Below, piece after piece: positions 34,641 through 47,139 of a DNA stretch of 64,000 nt. The stretch comes from Polytrichum commune (Eukaryota; Streptophyta; Polytrichopsida; Polytrichales; Polytrichaceae), in assembly GCA_950295325.1 (NCBI GenBank), contig OX485808.1, positions 14,964,527 to 15,028,526 on the forward strand, read 5' to 3'. The translations under genes and the position numbers were made by a program. How positions within the stretch are numbered: the first letter of the stretch is position 1; each line of letters opens with the position of its first letter. Under the pieces are notes generated by a model. The model was not told where the DNA came from and did no database searches. It saw only the letters and a list, made by a program, of their open reading frames with translations.

Positions 34641-35948
34641 ATTATATTCCTCCCACAGCTATCCCCAGGGAGATGCTTGGTAATCACTATTAGAGGGAAC
34701 TTCACCTACATGTGATTCATACTCCTTGCTCGCATTATTGTCCGTTCAGTAGTTAGATTCTTCACCATTGCATGCCGTCCCCCGAGTCGTCTAGGCCAAA
34801 CACCAGCAATTGGTATCCCAATCAATAATATTGGTCTAGATCCCATTGCATTCATAATGTTATTCATCGATGGATAGAGAACCATGGTGACCCTAGTTGT
34901 TCTTTATGTTTACACCTCCTTTTAGTGTGTGTGTGTGTGTGTTTTTTTGTTTTGTTTTTTTGTTTTTTTTGGTCTTCTAGTGGTACAACTAGAGTTTATC
35001 ACAAAATATTAAGGGTTGGTCAGGCCAGGTGGATGAGGGAACATGCATGTTGTGGTGACAATTGCTACTTCAATAAAAGTCACAACTCACAAGATTGGCC
35101 GGATGGGTGAACTATTGTTGTGCCTCCAAGCAATGACCTTCTATCTCCTGCAATCATCCAATTGTATCACATTCATCCATGCAAATCTCCCTATGTTCAT
35201 CTTAAATTCATTATTTTGTCCCTTACAAACCCGCACTTCATTCTACCTAATCATCTTAACTTCATCTAAAATTTATCTATCTTACCTAGTAGTTGCTATT
35301 GCAAGGACATGTTGGTGTAAGGTACCTAATTTCCACCAAATTCTACACTGGCCACCCTTGGTTGGGTTGGCCGAGTAGTGGAAGGATTGAGGATTAAGCC
35401 ACTTTTCCGAGAAATGATACTAGCTTGGGTGACCTTTTTCCACCCTCCAAACCAACACTCCAATCAATAGTTAGCTAGAACTTCAGCCATAGCTCTAGGC
35501 CCTAACTTTGTCTCTAACTTTATCACTAACCACTAACTTTAATTCTAACTCTATCTCTACTTCATGCCTCTAAGCCTCAAACACCGCAACAACCTGTAAT
35601 GCAACCAAAATCAATACAACAAAAACAATACAATCTGAATCAATATTGCAAAATCAATACAACCTTCAGAACCAAGAACTACACCCGGATGTAGCCTTCA
35701 CTCCAGCAGCCACATGTCCACATACAATTTACTTTAATAGTCACATATCCGACAACAATTCACTCCAAAAACCATATGTCCACATATAATTTACTTCAAC
35801 AATCACATATCCAACAACAGTTCGGTCTAGTAGCCACATATATGTACAACATTTTTCCAACATGGCCTACAAATATTTTTATTGAATATTAATTTTTCTA
35901 GCATTCTAGGAACTTTGCACCGATGTCTATATGGAAGGGGAGCAAGAG
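34641..35948. other. Unassigned stretch
   Basis: It has a (GT)9 microsatellite at 34925-34942 followed by T-rich sequence. Near 35700-35830 the words CACATATCC and ACAATT(C/T)A recur at roughly 55 bp spacing. The frame at 35043-35378 has no recognisable domain. Confidence 0.45.
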
Positions 35949-36040
35949 AGAGTGTTCTGACTGAGAGAGAGAGTGTTCTAACTGAGAGAGAGAGTGTTCT
36001 AACTGAGAGAGAGAGTGTTCTAACTGAGAGAGAGAGTGAG
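35949..36040. repeat. 21 bp minisatellite, about four units
   Basis: The unit is AGTGTTCTAACTGAGAGAGAG, almost identical between copies (one G/A variant). The frames on both strands that read LSLSVRT or ERESVLT are translations of this array. Confidence 0.92.
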
Positions 36041-36905
36041 AATAAACCCGGCGCTAACCTTTGTGTGGAGGACGAACATTCATATTTGGGAGAAATATCC
36101 GAACGGTGATGTTGGACCATATGTAAAGCTCATTGTTATTTGTAGCATCATCACCATCAAATGCAAGGAGATCATTGGATTTTTCAAGGCCCACATTCCC
36201 TCTACTGTGCCCGTCATCGCTATCATTGTCTGAAGGCCCCAAAGAATCTCCACGAGGTCCTGCCGGCAGGTCATCGTTTATATTATTGTGGGCTGAATAT
36301 TCAAAATCTTCAAACATCGCGTTCATTAGATACCATGCAGCCGAGTCATGGTTCACTTTCTCTTGTACCTACTATGCATTGGCATAAATGTAAACCAAAT
36401 TTTTGGCCTACCCGACCTTAACCGGTTGGTAATTTTGTTGTGTAAAAATAAATAACTACTCCAATTCCTTTGTATGATGAAGAGGAACATACCAATGTCA
36501 TTATGCATTGGGCCATCAAACACTCTTAGTACTTTCAATATCTCCTCTAACATGTAGTAGTCATTATCGCAACTAGCATAAAAAAATCGTCATTTACATT
36601 TCTCTTAATTGGACATGCCTCAATGACATTTTTTCTCCAATCATCACTCTTACAACTCAACTTGTTTACAAAGGCAGTCCAATCTGAATGTATGACTAAT
36701 TGTTCCAATGCACATCTAACTTTGATGAGTTGATCAATCATAAGTTGGTGGCAAATCGCATAAATTTGGTTATTCCAAATTGAGCGAGTAAATAAAGAAA
36801 CCGCCATAGGACATTAATGGGCCCTGATGTATTTGGCAGTGTTTTTGGCCTTGTTTATAATATTCTTCGTGCATCATTGTTTTGTCCAATCCTTCATAAA
36901 CAAGT
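36040..36905 (-). pseudogene. hAT transposase relic, central region
   Basis: Read on the minus strand, about 36905-36800 gives LNLFMKDWTKQ and INKAKNTAKYI, which matches the segment LDLMLEDI...AK.I.KFIYNH of plant hAT transposases. It continues SLFTRSIWN (near 36790), then IKVRCALEQLVIHSDWTAF (near 36720), equivalent to the segment after RFATxF. Then come DWRKNVIEA (near 36640) and ILKVLRVFDGPMHND (near 36520), which corresponds to the PLVKVLRLVDGD segment. An acidic, asparagine- and serine-rich tail follows (36320-36150). Frame changes and stops separate the parts, and the C-terminal dimerisation motif is absent, so it cannot be functional. The protein would have cut and re-joined hAT element ends in the nucleus. 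Confidence 0.68.
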
Positions 36906-36915
36906 TCAAACAATG

Positions 36916-38740
36916 TTATGAAGGGTTTATTTGACTCTTTAGTTGATTAGGCTTTTCACTATAAGAACTAAGAATAAAGAAGGAGTAATAATAGGAGTTA
37001 TGATAATTTTAGGTATGGAAATTAGTTTAGATAGATGAGAGACTAAGTAATGGATACAATTTTTTTTTTACTAATATGTTGTTTAGAAAGGCCTGAGCTA
37101 AAGTCAATGTACGTCATAAGAAGAGTAAGAGATGGATAAGAAAGTGATTTGATTCAAGGATGATACCATAAGATTCAAAGGCTAACTCTAAGGGATCTGT
37201 GGTGACAAGATGCCAAGACAATCGAACAGGTACAAGCAAGTTGATTTTACAAGTTATTGAATGAATCTAACTTTTAAGTTTATAGAATTTGCCTTAATAA
37301 TGTAAGTTTTCACATGATGAATGTCTTTTGAGAGTACAAAGTCATGAATGAAACATTATGGGATGAATGATGACGAAACTTAGTCTTCAAAATAAGTATC
37401 TAAAGCAAATGAACAGTGAGGAATGCTACACCGACTTAACTAGATAGACGGTAAGACGCAAATCAAGGAAAAAGCTCAATCCCATTTTTTAAGGCGATCT
37501 CTTTAAATGGAGGGCTCAATTTTTCCTTCAATGATATTTCATTTCCGACTTTTATCTCTAGAAGGCTTGTACTTTCACTCTATCAATTTTATTTTACCTC
37601 TGGTCAACTCTCAACCTTAAATAAAAGATTTAGTTATTTTTATTGAAGTGTAGTAGTATTGAATGTTAGTCAATCTAATATTTTTAGATAGGGTTGGTGT
37701 GAAGATTTGGAAGAGTATCATAGTAAAATAAGAAACAATGTTGTGATCTCTACACCTCAAATAAAAATTATTTGGTTATATTGATTATTTCCTCTTAATA
37801 TTAGTTCATATTAATAACTATATTTTTTAGTTGTGAGATGTTAATTATTTTTATATTGAGCAATAAAAGATCTTGAATTAGTATTGAGTAGTTTGAAGTC
37901 CCCTGATCCGTTAAAGACATTTGATTTCTGAAGCTACCACGACTCGTCACAATGTTTATTTCTTGTAGATTTTTTTATGTGTAAATAGATGTTGAAGTCT
38001 TCTTTAATCTAAGTTGTTTACAAGAATCTAAAATTTAGTCTAGAAGTTATGGCCTTTTTGTGAGACAACTTAGAAAACCACTTTGTTTAAAAAAACTATC
38101 TTCAGAAGCTTGCCACAAATTCATCTAATTTTCATTCTCTACAAATTTTACATAAGTAAATAGGTCTTAAAGTCTTTTTTTTAACACAAATTTTCACTTG
38201 AGAAATCTAATATTTTTCCTAGAAGTCTTAATTGTTTCTATGAGACATCATTCAATTTAAAAGAGTTGATTTTAAAACCTCACCATGGTTTCTTTTAGGT
38301 GGTGATTGTCTACATATATTATGTACATAAGGAGGTCTTAAAATAATAGTTCTAGTCCAAGTAGTTTCATTTCATTTTAAATTTCAAGATGAAATTACAA
38401 GAATTTTTGTGAGGCAGCTCCAACGTCTTAGTTTCTTTTTTTCTCAATAAAATCTTCTATTTCTTTTAAATAGTTATAATGAATTTTAGGCCATATTGGA
38501 ATGCATTGTAATGACTATAATACATTGGAAGGGTCTAAGTTGTTTATTCCACAACAACAAAGCTTGATTTGGAGTTTGAAGCATTTAGTTTGACTAACTA
38601 GATCCGTTTTATTCACAAAGACTTCCAAACCTTAATCTACTTATTTGTGACTAAAAAATACGTACAATTCCACCTTTGACTTGGAAATCCAAAGGGTATG
38701 AACTTTACCTCACAATGAATCTTAACTACCTCAAAAAAGT
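36916..38740 (+). repeat. LTR-like dispersed repeat R3, copy 2
   Basis: This is the longer partner of 31635-32760 and is in the same orientation. It is longer chiefly because a ~170 bp module occurs three times (37932-38440). It ends in the same TAATGACTATAATACATTGG, TCTAAGTTGTTTATTCCA, GAAATCCAAAGGGTA blocks as copy 1. No coding potential. Confidence 0.6.
37932..38440 (+). repeat. Three diverged ~170 bp tandem modules within R3 copy 2
   Basis: Each module has, in order, a CTACA/TGTAGATTTT-like block, GT(A/C)(A/T)ATA(A/G)(A/G)(T/G)(G/A)...AAGTCTT, TCTA-A-TTT(A/T)-TCTAGAAGT and a TGTGAGAC/TATGAGAC/TGTGAGGC block. R3 copy 1 has one module (about 32330-32450, ending CCGTGAGCC). Confidence 0.5.
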
Positions 38741-40850
38741 GGGTAGTGACTCAATGACAATAAATATTGATAGCTTGTTTTACTAGTATATCAGAGAAAA
38801 TGGTCGTGTGTTCAATATAAGCTCCACTTTTTCCATGAAAGTCTCTTCGAAATAAATTTCAGTATAATTATCAAAATAAATGGCAATGTGTTAGTCTATG
38901 GAGAGTATTGTACATTCATCTAGTTCAATGTTAAATGAAAGTGAAGGAAAATGCATATAATGCCCTTCATCTCCATCATTTGTTTTTTCACGAAAGAACA
39001 CTCGCGGAACTCTTTAAAAACTATAGTTGCTAGTCATGTGCTTGCATGCCCCAATTTTAGGAGAGCTTAGAATAGAAGTTCATCAAGAGTATGGAGACAT
39101 ATTGTAGATAGGTTTTTGGTTTGGGTTCTGATTAAGAAAACCACAGAGGGAAGACTAAATAAGTGTCAGATTTTACACTAGGTGTCACTATTAGATTAAT
39201 TGATAGATTACAAGGAATACGGAGTTAAATTCGTATGACAAACCCAGAGAAAACAACTTCTTAGGTGAATTTTGGGTCTTATTAAATTGAGGATTGGGTA
39301 ATTAAGGTCACTCAATGTGGTACATGCAATTGCTTAGTCTCTCCCTTACAACCATCTCTCAGCAATATCATCCCTCTTATTATGATTTTGTGATGTAGGG
39401 AGTCACGGCTCAACAATAGTCTTTTGAGTGTCCAATAACCAGTTAGTAAAGTCAAGGCCAACCAACAACATTCATATTATTTATTCATAAGTTCAAATTA
39501 TTAACTCCACTTTTCTCTCTCAAGATTTGTAAAACAAATTTGACACAATGTTTTAATTTTAGTTATTAAGTTTTACAAAAGTATCATTACAAAATGTCCA
39601 GAACTACGCAACGAGAACTAAGTGACAGGGGTCCGAAGAGAGCAAGCGAACCAATAGCCCAAGTCTAATAGCTAGACCATAGTCCTAGTCACCAATTCCA
39701 AGTAATGAGTCTCATAGTGTACTGTAGGCCATAGTCTTTAGTCACAAGTAAGCATCAAGTTCAAACTTGGTTTCTTCTCCTTTTATCTTGACTCTTGGAC
39801 CTCCTGCCAAACGATATGGGATAACGCCCCATCTTTTCCTCCACGCGGTTCGCCTCCCGCATTTAGATGCCTTGTCGTCTCCAACTCCTTGCTGCCACTG
39901 CAGACTATGGTCCCAACATTGAAGATTGTTGGCCAGTTTACCCTTTTGAGATTACAACTTAGACAATGGCCCTTGCGAGTTTCATTCACAACCTCCACTC
40001 CAATGGCCCGATTGCCAACTTCATGGAATTATCACAATTTTTAATTTCATTGTGCATACAAAATTCTTCATATAAAAAGGAATTATGTCACTCTTTCCCT
40101 TAGAAAGTACATTTCACTTACATCTTTCATGACTACAACATATATTGTTCAATCCCTGACATGGTATTCCAACCCTATCTTATTCATACTTACCCCGTCA
40201 GTAGCAAGCTTGGGGTCTTTTTCACTACCCAACCTCCTTTCTAGGAGTTACGAAACTTTGAAGTTATCCATATCGAATTTCTCACCCCAACATCTTTTAG
40301 GTTCTAATTTTGACTATTCAACAACGATTGGGTAATGCATGTACTCTGAACCCCTTCACATGTTAAATCATATTCAACAAAATGAGTAATAGTATTATCA
40401 GAATGCGTTTGTACATAATAGTTTCTTCCTATTGCAACTTCTTACTCACACAAACTAAGGATAATGGGCATGCTTGATTCCAATTCTCTCTCTCTCATGA
40501 TAAATAGCGTTTATAGGATTTCACACCCTTCTAGGATGAATTGATACAAATAGAACTTTAAAAACTCCACTCTTCATGAGTGAGTTGTGTTGTCTGCGTT
40601 ATCTTCCATGTTGAATTTTTACTGACCTCACACACAACACCATCACACTTATCTTTAATTAACCTTCATAAATAAAAGTATTGCCACCCAGATTGAATAC
40701 CACACCAAGAGATATAAGGAAATGCGCGTTAAACTTTGATAAAATGAAGAGATCTCGTTTACAAAATAAAGGTTTCACACCCAGAAACTGCTAACACTAT
40801 ATAGGCATTAAAGGTTGTTGAAGAAGAAGCTATCTTTTCCCGAGAGGAGC

Positions 40851-40854
<4 letters not shown>
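38741..40854. other. Unassigned stretch, possibly a decayed R4-type sequence in reverse
   Basis: Between 39400 and 41010 the words CATAGTC and CTATGGTC recur (39416, 39682, 39728, 39903, 40922, 41010) in a pyrimidine-richer context, reminiscent of R4 seen from the other strand. I could not find the R4 3' block, so membership is unproven. The frames at 39783-39998 and 40129-40335 are unrecognised. Confidence 0.35.

Positions 40855-40916
<62 letters not shown>
40855..40916. repeat. (TC)31 microsatellite
   Basis: There are 62 bases of uninterrupted CT dinucleotide. Confidence 0.97.
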
Positions 40917-40919
<3 letters not shown>

Positions 40920-41545
40920 CCTATGGTCCATCTCAATGAGACTAGCCTCTTCAACTGATGCGCCTGCCCATATCCAGATCTCATGGGTCTCTTTCACTTT
41001 GATCACATGTCTATGGTCCTACCTAATCGACTCTCCCGTCCTGATATATATATATATGGTAAGTGAGGAAAACTCATTTCTTTCTCACATCTACTAAGTA
41101 GTCACTAATCTCCCATCTCCTTCTACTTCCAGCATTCTAACTTCCATTCTAAGGATAAATCTCATCAAAAAAAAAAAAAAAATTCACCTATTATGTCTAA
41201 AAATTTGTATCACACAAATGATGGCAGTTTATGCCATAAAGACAACACTCTCCATAAATTTGAATCCAAATCATAAGTGTAGAATACATTCATCCCCACT
41301 ATTAAAATTTTCTTCAACGATTATTGGAATACATTTTTATTTTTTGATTTTGATTTTCTTTATAGGGTGTTTTGGTCCCTTTAGTTTCTATGATGTGTAT
41401 ATTTTTGGACATCATGTTCACAATGATTGGTGTTGTAAGTGTTGACTATCAATAAATATAAGAACATAGATCTATCCATGAGACTTTAAAAAAAAAAATA
41501 GAAATTAAAATCTAGATTTAGGTCAATTAATTAGTGTGAAATTTT
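40917..41545. other. Unassigned stretch
   Basis: (TA)n at 41045-41056 and a 17 bp A run near 41167 are the only features. The frame at 41218-41445 has no domain. Confidence 0.45.
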
Positions 41546-41549
41546 TTAA

Positions 41550-41830
41550 ATAATGAATGAAAGACAACAAAGGACAAAGTCGAATGGATGAAGAACAACG
41601 TAGGTTAATGTCAAATGGTTGAAGGATAACGTATGACAACACCGAATGGAGAAAGAACATCGTAAGATAACATTGAATGGTTGAAGAACAATGTAGGATA
41701 ATGTCGAACGTAAGACAACAACGAACGGAGGACAATATCAAACGGATGAAGTGTCGAGCGAATGAAGGCGTAAACGTAGGACAACAACAAACGGAGGATG
41801 ATCTTAAGCAGATGAAATCGAGTGGATGAA
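41550..41830. repeat. Decayed ~31 bp minisatellite
   Basis: Variants of GAATGGATGAAGAACAACGT followed by AGGACAATGTC occur about nine times with substitutions and length changes. Minus-strand frames reading SFIRST/LLSYV are produced by the array. Confidence 0.7.
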
Positions 41831-42189
41831 GGCCGTTGAATCAATCGGTTGGGAAACCAAAACCGTTGGACCTAGGGGTTTAGAGATTGATGACTAAGGT
41901 AGTAGCGGCCGTAAATGCCAACCGTTAGATATAGGTATGACTAGATCTATGGCCGATAAAACTTTGTGGTTAGAAAGGGTAGTCCCCTAAAAGGAGCGAG
42001 GGGACTCACTTCCCACTTTCTCATTCTCGCGGTTAGGACTACTCTTTTCTTTCTTTCCTCTCTATAATGTAGGTAGATGCAAAGAATTATTGAATGATAA
42101 GAATAAGAATGTTGAACAAAAAGGGTTTATGAACCTTATGAATGTTGAATAAAGGGGTTTTGAACCCTATTGAAAAATGATGTTATTGC
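41831..42189. other. Unassigned spacer between two minisatellites
   Basis: AACCGTTGGA/AACCGTTAGA and a doubled AATGTTGAA(C/T)AAA...GGGTTT(A/T)(T)GAACC block occur near 42110-42165. A TATAAT-like word lies at 42063. It could be the promoter part of an old LTR, but nothing proves this. Confidence 0.4.
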
Positions 42190-42795
42190 CTAGTTGCATT
42201 AGTTTTAATATTCTAAGTTATTGGATCTATAAGTTGTTACTTAATTTCTTGCTTCATTAGTTTTTGTCTTAGTCTATACACTAGTTTATGTAATAGTCTT
42301 TGCATTATTTCTGTATCAGCCTTCGCATTAGTCTTTTGCATTTATTTTGTATTAGTCCTCAACATTAATCTTGTATCTTAGTCTCCTCCATTATGTCTTG
42401 CATTAGGGTCTACATTAATCTTCTGCATTATGTTCTGCATTAGTCGGCTGCATTAATTTCATATCTTAGTCTCACGCATTACGTTTTGCATTAGTCCCTT
42501 GCATTAGTCTCATATATTAAACTTTTGCATTATGTTCTGTATCAATCCTCTGCATTAATTTTTTTTATTAATCTCATGCATTAGGTTCTACATTAGACTT
42601 TGCATTAGTCTTCTACATTAGTATTTTGTATTCGTGTTCTGCATTCATGTTCTGCGGGTTCTGTATTAATGTTATGCGGTTTCTACATTAGTGTTATGCA
42701 TGTTGTGTATTAGTGTTATGTGTGTTCTAAATTAATGTTCCGCATTAATTCTCTCTAATAAGATCTACATTAGTGTTTTGCATTATAAGAATTAG
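42190..42795. repeat. Decayed ~15 bp minisatellite, GCATTAGTCTTCT type
   Basis: Over 600 bases the words GCATTAGTCT, TACATTAGT, GCATTAATCT and TTCTGCATTA recur some 30 or more times at 12-20 bp spacing. The array is diverged, so it is old. Confidence 0.75.
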
Positions 42796-42829
42796 AATGT
42801 CATTGCTTGGAGGTACTAGAGTAGTACAC

Positions 42830-44750
42830 TCATCCAACTAATCTAGTGGGTTGTTACTTTGTTTGGAGAAACAATGGTCACTGTGAGACCAATTTTTGGC
42901 TATCGCCCAGCCGAATGAGGCAATTTTCAAAATTTGATGATAATCATCCGGCAATTCGACTGTACCTGGCGCAGGAGAGTGACAGTTGGCGGCTATTGGC
43001 GTCAAGAAGTGGTTATCGCCTCCAACCGTCTCCTCCTCCTTCGTCGTCATAAGGAGGAGGCGAGCCAAAAGAAGGCAGGCTATTTTCCCAACGTAGAATT
43101 TGACGTAGTCTCCCAGTGTTAGCAATAGGCTTAGCGGCATTAGAACTCTGTGATAGAGTCTGAGGGCTATTAGCATCTCCGAGATGGAGAAGTAGTAATA
43201 GACAGAGAAGAACTGAGTGATTCAGTCTTGGACAATATCATTATATTTGAATATGAGTGAAATATTATCTTGATGAGCAATAATCTGGTTGTTTGTGTGA
43301 TGCAAGTCTGATAGCGGTAGCGTCAGTGTTGAATGTGAGTGCTTTGATGTAAGCAAATCGAGTCTTGAGTAAAAGCAGTAAAGTGTGTATGTTTTGATTG
43401 GAAAGACAGTCGTGAAGGCGAGTAGACATTGTGATAATCTGGCGATAGGCCGAGAGCAAGAAGTGTGATTGAACAAGATACTCAGAGAAGGCAAAGCCTG
43501 TTGAGGCAATAGTCTTTCTGAGGTAAAGACGTAGCTGTATGCCGGAAGGGCAATAGGCTGTAAGGTCCGAGAGCGGACATATCAACAAGTAGTCAATTTG
43601 GTGAAGAATGTCATATTCTTGGCAAGTGGCCATGGAGTGAAGTCTGAGTGTGTGAGAGTGTTAAGTCTAATATGAGTGGACGAAGTTTGAGCAGGCGATA
43701 AGCTGCAAGATAATCACTTACCCTGTGAGAGGGGAGTGAAGATGAACAGACGGCAGTAAGGCCATAATCTGAAGCCGTTGGTGTAAAGGCATGACCGCTG
43801 AAGGGTCAAGACGGAAGTAACTCCCTTGGGGGAGATGAACGGGCAATTGGCCTAGAGTAAACTCTGTGGCGATAAACAGAGAAGGTGAAGTCTAAGAGAA
43901 GCCTGAGATGGGCAGGGCTATCGCCGAGAGTAATTGATGGGCCATAGCCAGAGCTAAGTAGTCTGAGGGCTATAGGCACTACCAGAGAGAGAGAGAGAGG
44001 CAGAGGAAATTACCTTGAGAGGGGATATCGCCTGGTAAACAAAATAATGACTATCGCCAGCCACTAAAGAGAGAGAGATTAAAGGATGACATAAGCCATG
44101 ACTATGGAGTCACAATGAGAGAAGAAGCAGACCTTACCCTGTGAGATAAGATTATTGGCTTGCAAATATTGTGAATGATAGAAACTTATTAACCAAAGGT
44201 TATAACCTGATAAATTTATACATACTTAATGTATTGACGGAATGGGTATTCTTTGAGATGCATCACCAGGTCTATCGGAAGATGGCGGTGATGGTTACAG
44301 TCTTTTGAAGAATTGCCGATGGATGGAAGTAAGTATAATTGGAATTAATTTGAATTACATGCAAAGCATAATTCATCACAAATAAAGACAAAGATGGTTA
44401 CTCAAAAGACGTTGCCCCGGACATGTTGTCCTGCCTATGAGTTACTTGACAATTTGCCAAGTTGTTGAGCTTCACGACTGAATTAGGTCCGAGCCTTAGA
44501 GTGATAGTACCTACCTTGAAGATAGGACAGACAACACTCACTACGGAACCATCACCTATGAACCAATGAGGAAGAGAAAGAGTGGGATAAGTAACATTGA
44601 AGAGAGTAAAGAGTGAGAATCACCCTAAGATGTTATTAAGAACCTTAATCCAATGTGACATTAACCCTTATAGACACTATCTCAGTCTTCCTGGAGACTT
44701 TGTTCCCTGGGTTTTGTTATTTTAAGCCATAGCAAAACACATCAAAGTCA
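42830..44750 (+). repeat. Purine-rich dispersed repeat R4, copy 3 (GC-richer variant)
   Basis: The copy ends with the family 3' block (AATGTGACATTAACCC, CTTCCTGGAGACTTTGTTCCC, GGGTTTTGTTATTTTAAG at about 44650-44730). Throughout, a motif of the form GGC(A/T)ATAGGCTG or GGCTATCGCC recurs every 50-120 bases (for example 43548-43560 and 43968-43980), replacing the ACTATAGTC of copies 1 and 2. There are frames on both strands (42838-43176, 43265-43633) but no domain in any. Confidence 0.5.
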
Positions 44751-47139
44751 AACACAAATTGGGTTCGAAGAGTTAATCACCACATGTGGGCACGATTTTG
44801 GGCTCACATTGTCATGGACAAGTTCTCAACTTCCATTGAGTTGCTTCAGTACTTGCATGGGTAAGGTACATGATGTCATGAGCCCGATTATGAAATTCTT
44901 TGCATTTTTCATTTTTACGCTTTTTTTTAAATATATTTTTTGGTTATTAGCAATTATGGATAAGAATTGTAAATAAAACGGTGCATTTTGGTTTTCAAGT
45001 TTATATGCAACATGTACAATGTGTAGGGGTAGAGTGGGTTTACCATACATTTTGACTAACAAAAAGGTACAGAATAACAACTTTGGAATTGACTAAACCA
45101 TAATGGCCAAGAAGGATTATTCGTTGTTTGTGCCGAAAGAATTTAGTGGGAAAGTTTGTCAAACATGTATGGAATTTGTGGGTGTGAATGTGGTAGGTGT
45201 TGTGTAAAAATCTCCAAGGCAATATATTGTGGCAAATGCACAAAAAAAAAGAAAAATATGTGCAATGTCGTGGATGGATAAGAATTCTCTCTTTATGTTG
45301 TCCACACACTCTCTTCCATTGGCACCAGTTGAAAAGAAGGTGACGCTCGAGGGGGCCAAGGGCTGAGGTACATAATATGGACCTTGAAATGGGACTTGCA
45401 ATGAACCCTATTTACCCTTTCTTAAACCTAAATATTAAGAATAATATGAGGATATTTTTTATGTTGAGATCGCCTTTCAGTCGATAGGCTTCCCTAGCCT
45501 TAGACGGTATAAACGGCTACAAACCGCTAACCATAAATATTATAACACTAGAGAATAAGGTTAGTTTTGAAATTCTAGATGTCTTAATTCATATGTTTGG
45601 GTGATAGTATCTCCTAAGTATACACTGAACTCCTTTTGGTTATCTCAAAATTATATATATGTGTCTTATATTATTAATGTGGTTTCAATTATTCATCTTT
45701 CCTAAATATCCTTATGGAGTTATTTGCTCAAGTTTGCAAGGTCATGTTCCCCTAAATCATAATGTCGAGGTTAAGTGACTTTTAGGGTAAAAGAAGTTTG
45801 TATGACTCACTACCTTCAATCTCCAACATATGTGCTTATCACTAATTCTTAGTTTATATGTATGAAGTCAATTATTTCAACTCTCATTTCGGATTCCTTT
45901 CCTCATGTTTCCAAATTCCTCTTATAAACTTACCGTTTTGTTATTGATTGTATGTTTGTCGATATCTAGCTTTTCTTGATTTGGTATGTTTGCTTTTTAT
46001 GAGGGGAAATCTTAGGCGAGCACTCAAACGTGATGTGATGAGCAATTCGACCTTCTAGGGGGCATTCATATGATTTCACATAAGGGCTTTCTTTCCAAAT
46101 GATGACCTTCGCTTGTATTAATTAGTCCTTGTATGCTTTTGATTGTGGTAATTTATTGAACCTTATCTCCTTGAATTATTGTGTGAATGGGTCACATACC
46201 TTGGTAATTGACTAAGGTAACCGAGCCTCATGATTGTTGATCTTGGTTAATTCCCAATTGATTTACTCAATTCCCGGGCATCCAAGCTTTTTGAATAATT
46301 TCCAATATCTTTACGTGGTCAAGGATCTCCTTAAATGATCTAGTTTATCTAACTTAAATTGTGATCTTGTTTTAATGATCATGTTGTTCATTTTCTCCTT
46401 TGCTTTGGTATTTAAGTTATTTCAAAATTTTACATTACCCTTGGGATCCTAAGTTATCCTCAAGTCTCGTAATGCATTTAAGTGTCAAAGGTGTCTAAAG
46501 CTTTAAAATTGCTTCACAAATTCAAATTTGAGACTACATGTACAATTAGGATTTTTAAGTATCAAGATCTTTATTATTTGAATACTGAAATCTAATTATT
46601 TTCTAGTATCTATTTTTCTCAAACATGCATCGGTTCGAGTAGTTTCTACTAAGTACCTTTTAAAGTCTAGAGCTCTTTAGAAGTCTTAAGTTTGAGGCCT
46701 TGGCATGTGCTTGAAAACTAGAGTGTCTTGGTTCGTCCTAAAGATTGGGGGTTTTTGGATCTCTTTTACATTATGCCCCACGATCCCTTTGACTTACTAA
46801 TCTCCCAAGCATTCCCTTGGCTTGCCTCGAGTTCTCCAATGTTACCTCAAGATGGGAAACGTTGTCTTTCCCGAGGTCACTCCTATGTCTTCATCGTCTT
46901 CCTTTTGGTTGTTCACTATGGTCCTCAAAAACTCCCATTCTTCATCTTCTCCATGATCCTACGCATCTTCGTCCTGACCCTACTCATTCCAACCTTCTTG
47001 TTTGGTAGCTACATTTGACACCATAATATACAAACACACAGAGTGACAAGCATGGCATGTTACTTTTTCAAATGGATATATGCAAACTTCAACTAAAAGT
47101 GATTTTATCTATGAGGAGCCTTCATTCTTTTGTGTGCAG
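44751..47139. other. Unassigned intergenic stretch
   Basis: No gene is supported. The frame at 46728-47018 is hydrophobic but lacks any recognisable domain. The region just before 47140 may hold more of the decayed piggyBac-type sequence, but I cannot identify motifs in it. Confidence 0.4.

Noticed and set aside
35827-36120. Frames reading repeated LSLSVRT / ERESVLT
   Set aside because: They are produced by the 21 bp minisatellite on both strands.
42838-43633. Long minus-strand frames in R4 copy 3
   Set aside because: No recognisable domain; the homologous parts of the other R4 copies are not open.
46728-47018. Hydrophobic frame upstream of the piggyBac relic
   Set aside because: It does not contain the expected N-terminal or first catalytic piggyBac motifs and is not in register with the downstream part.
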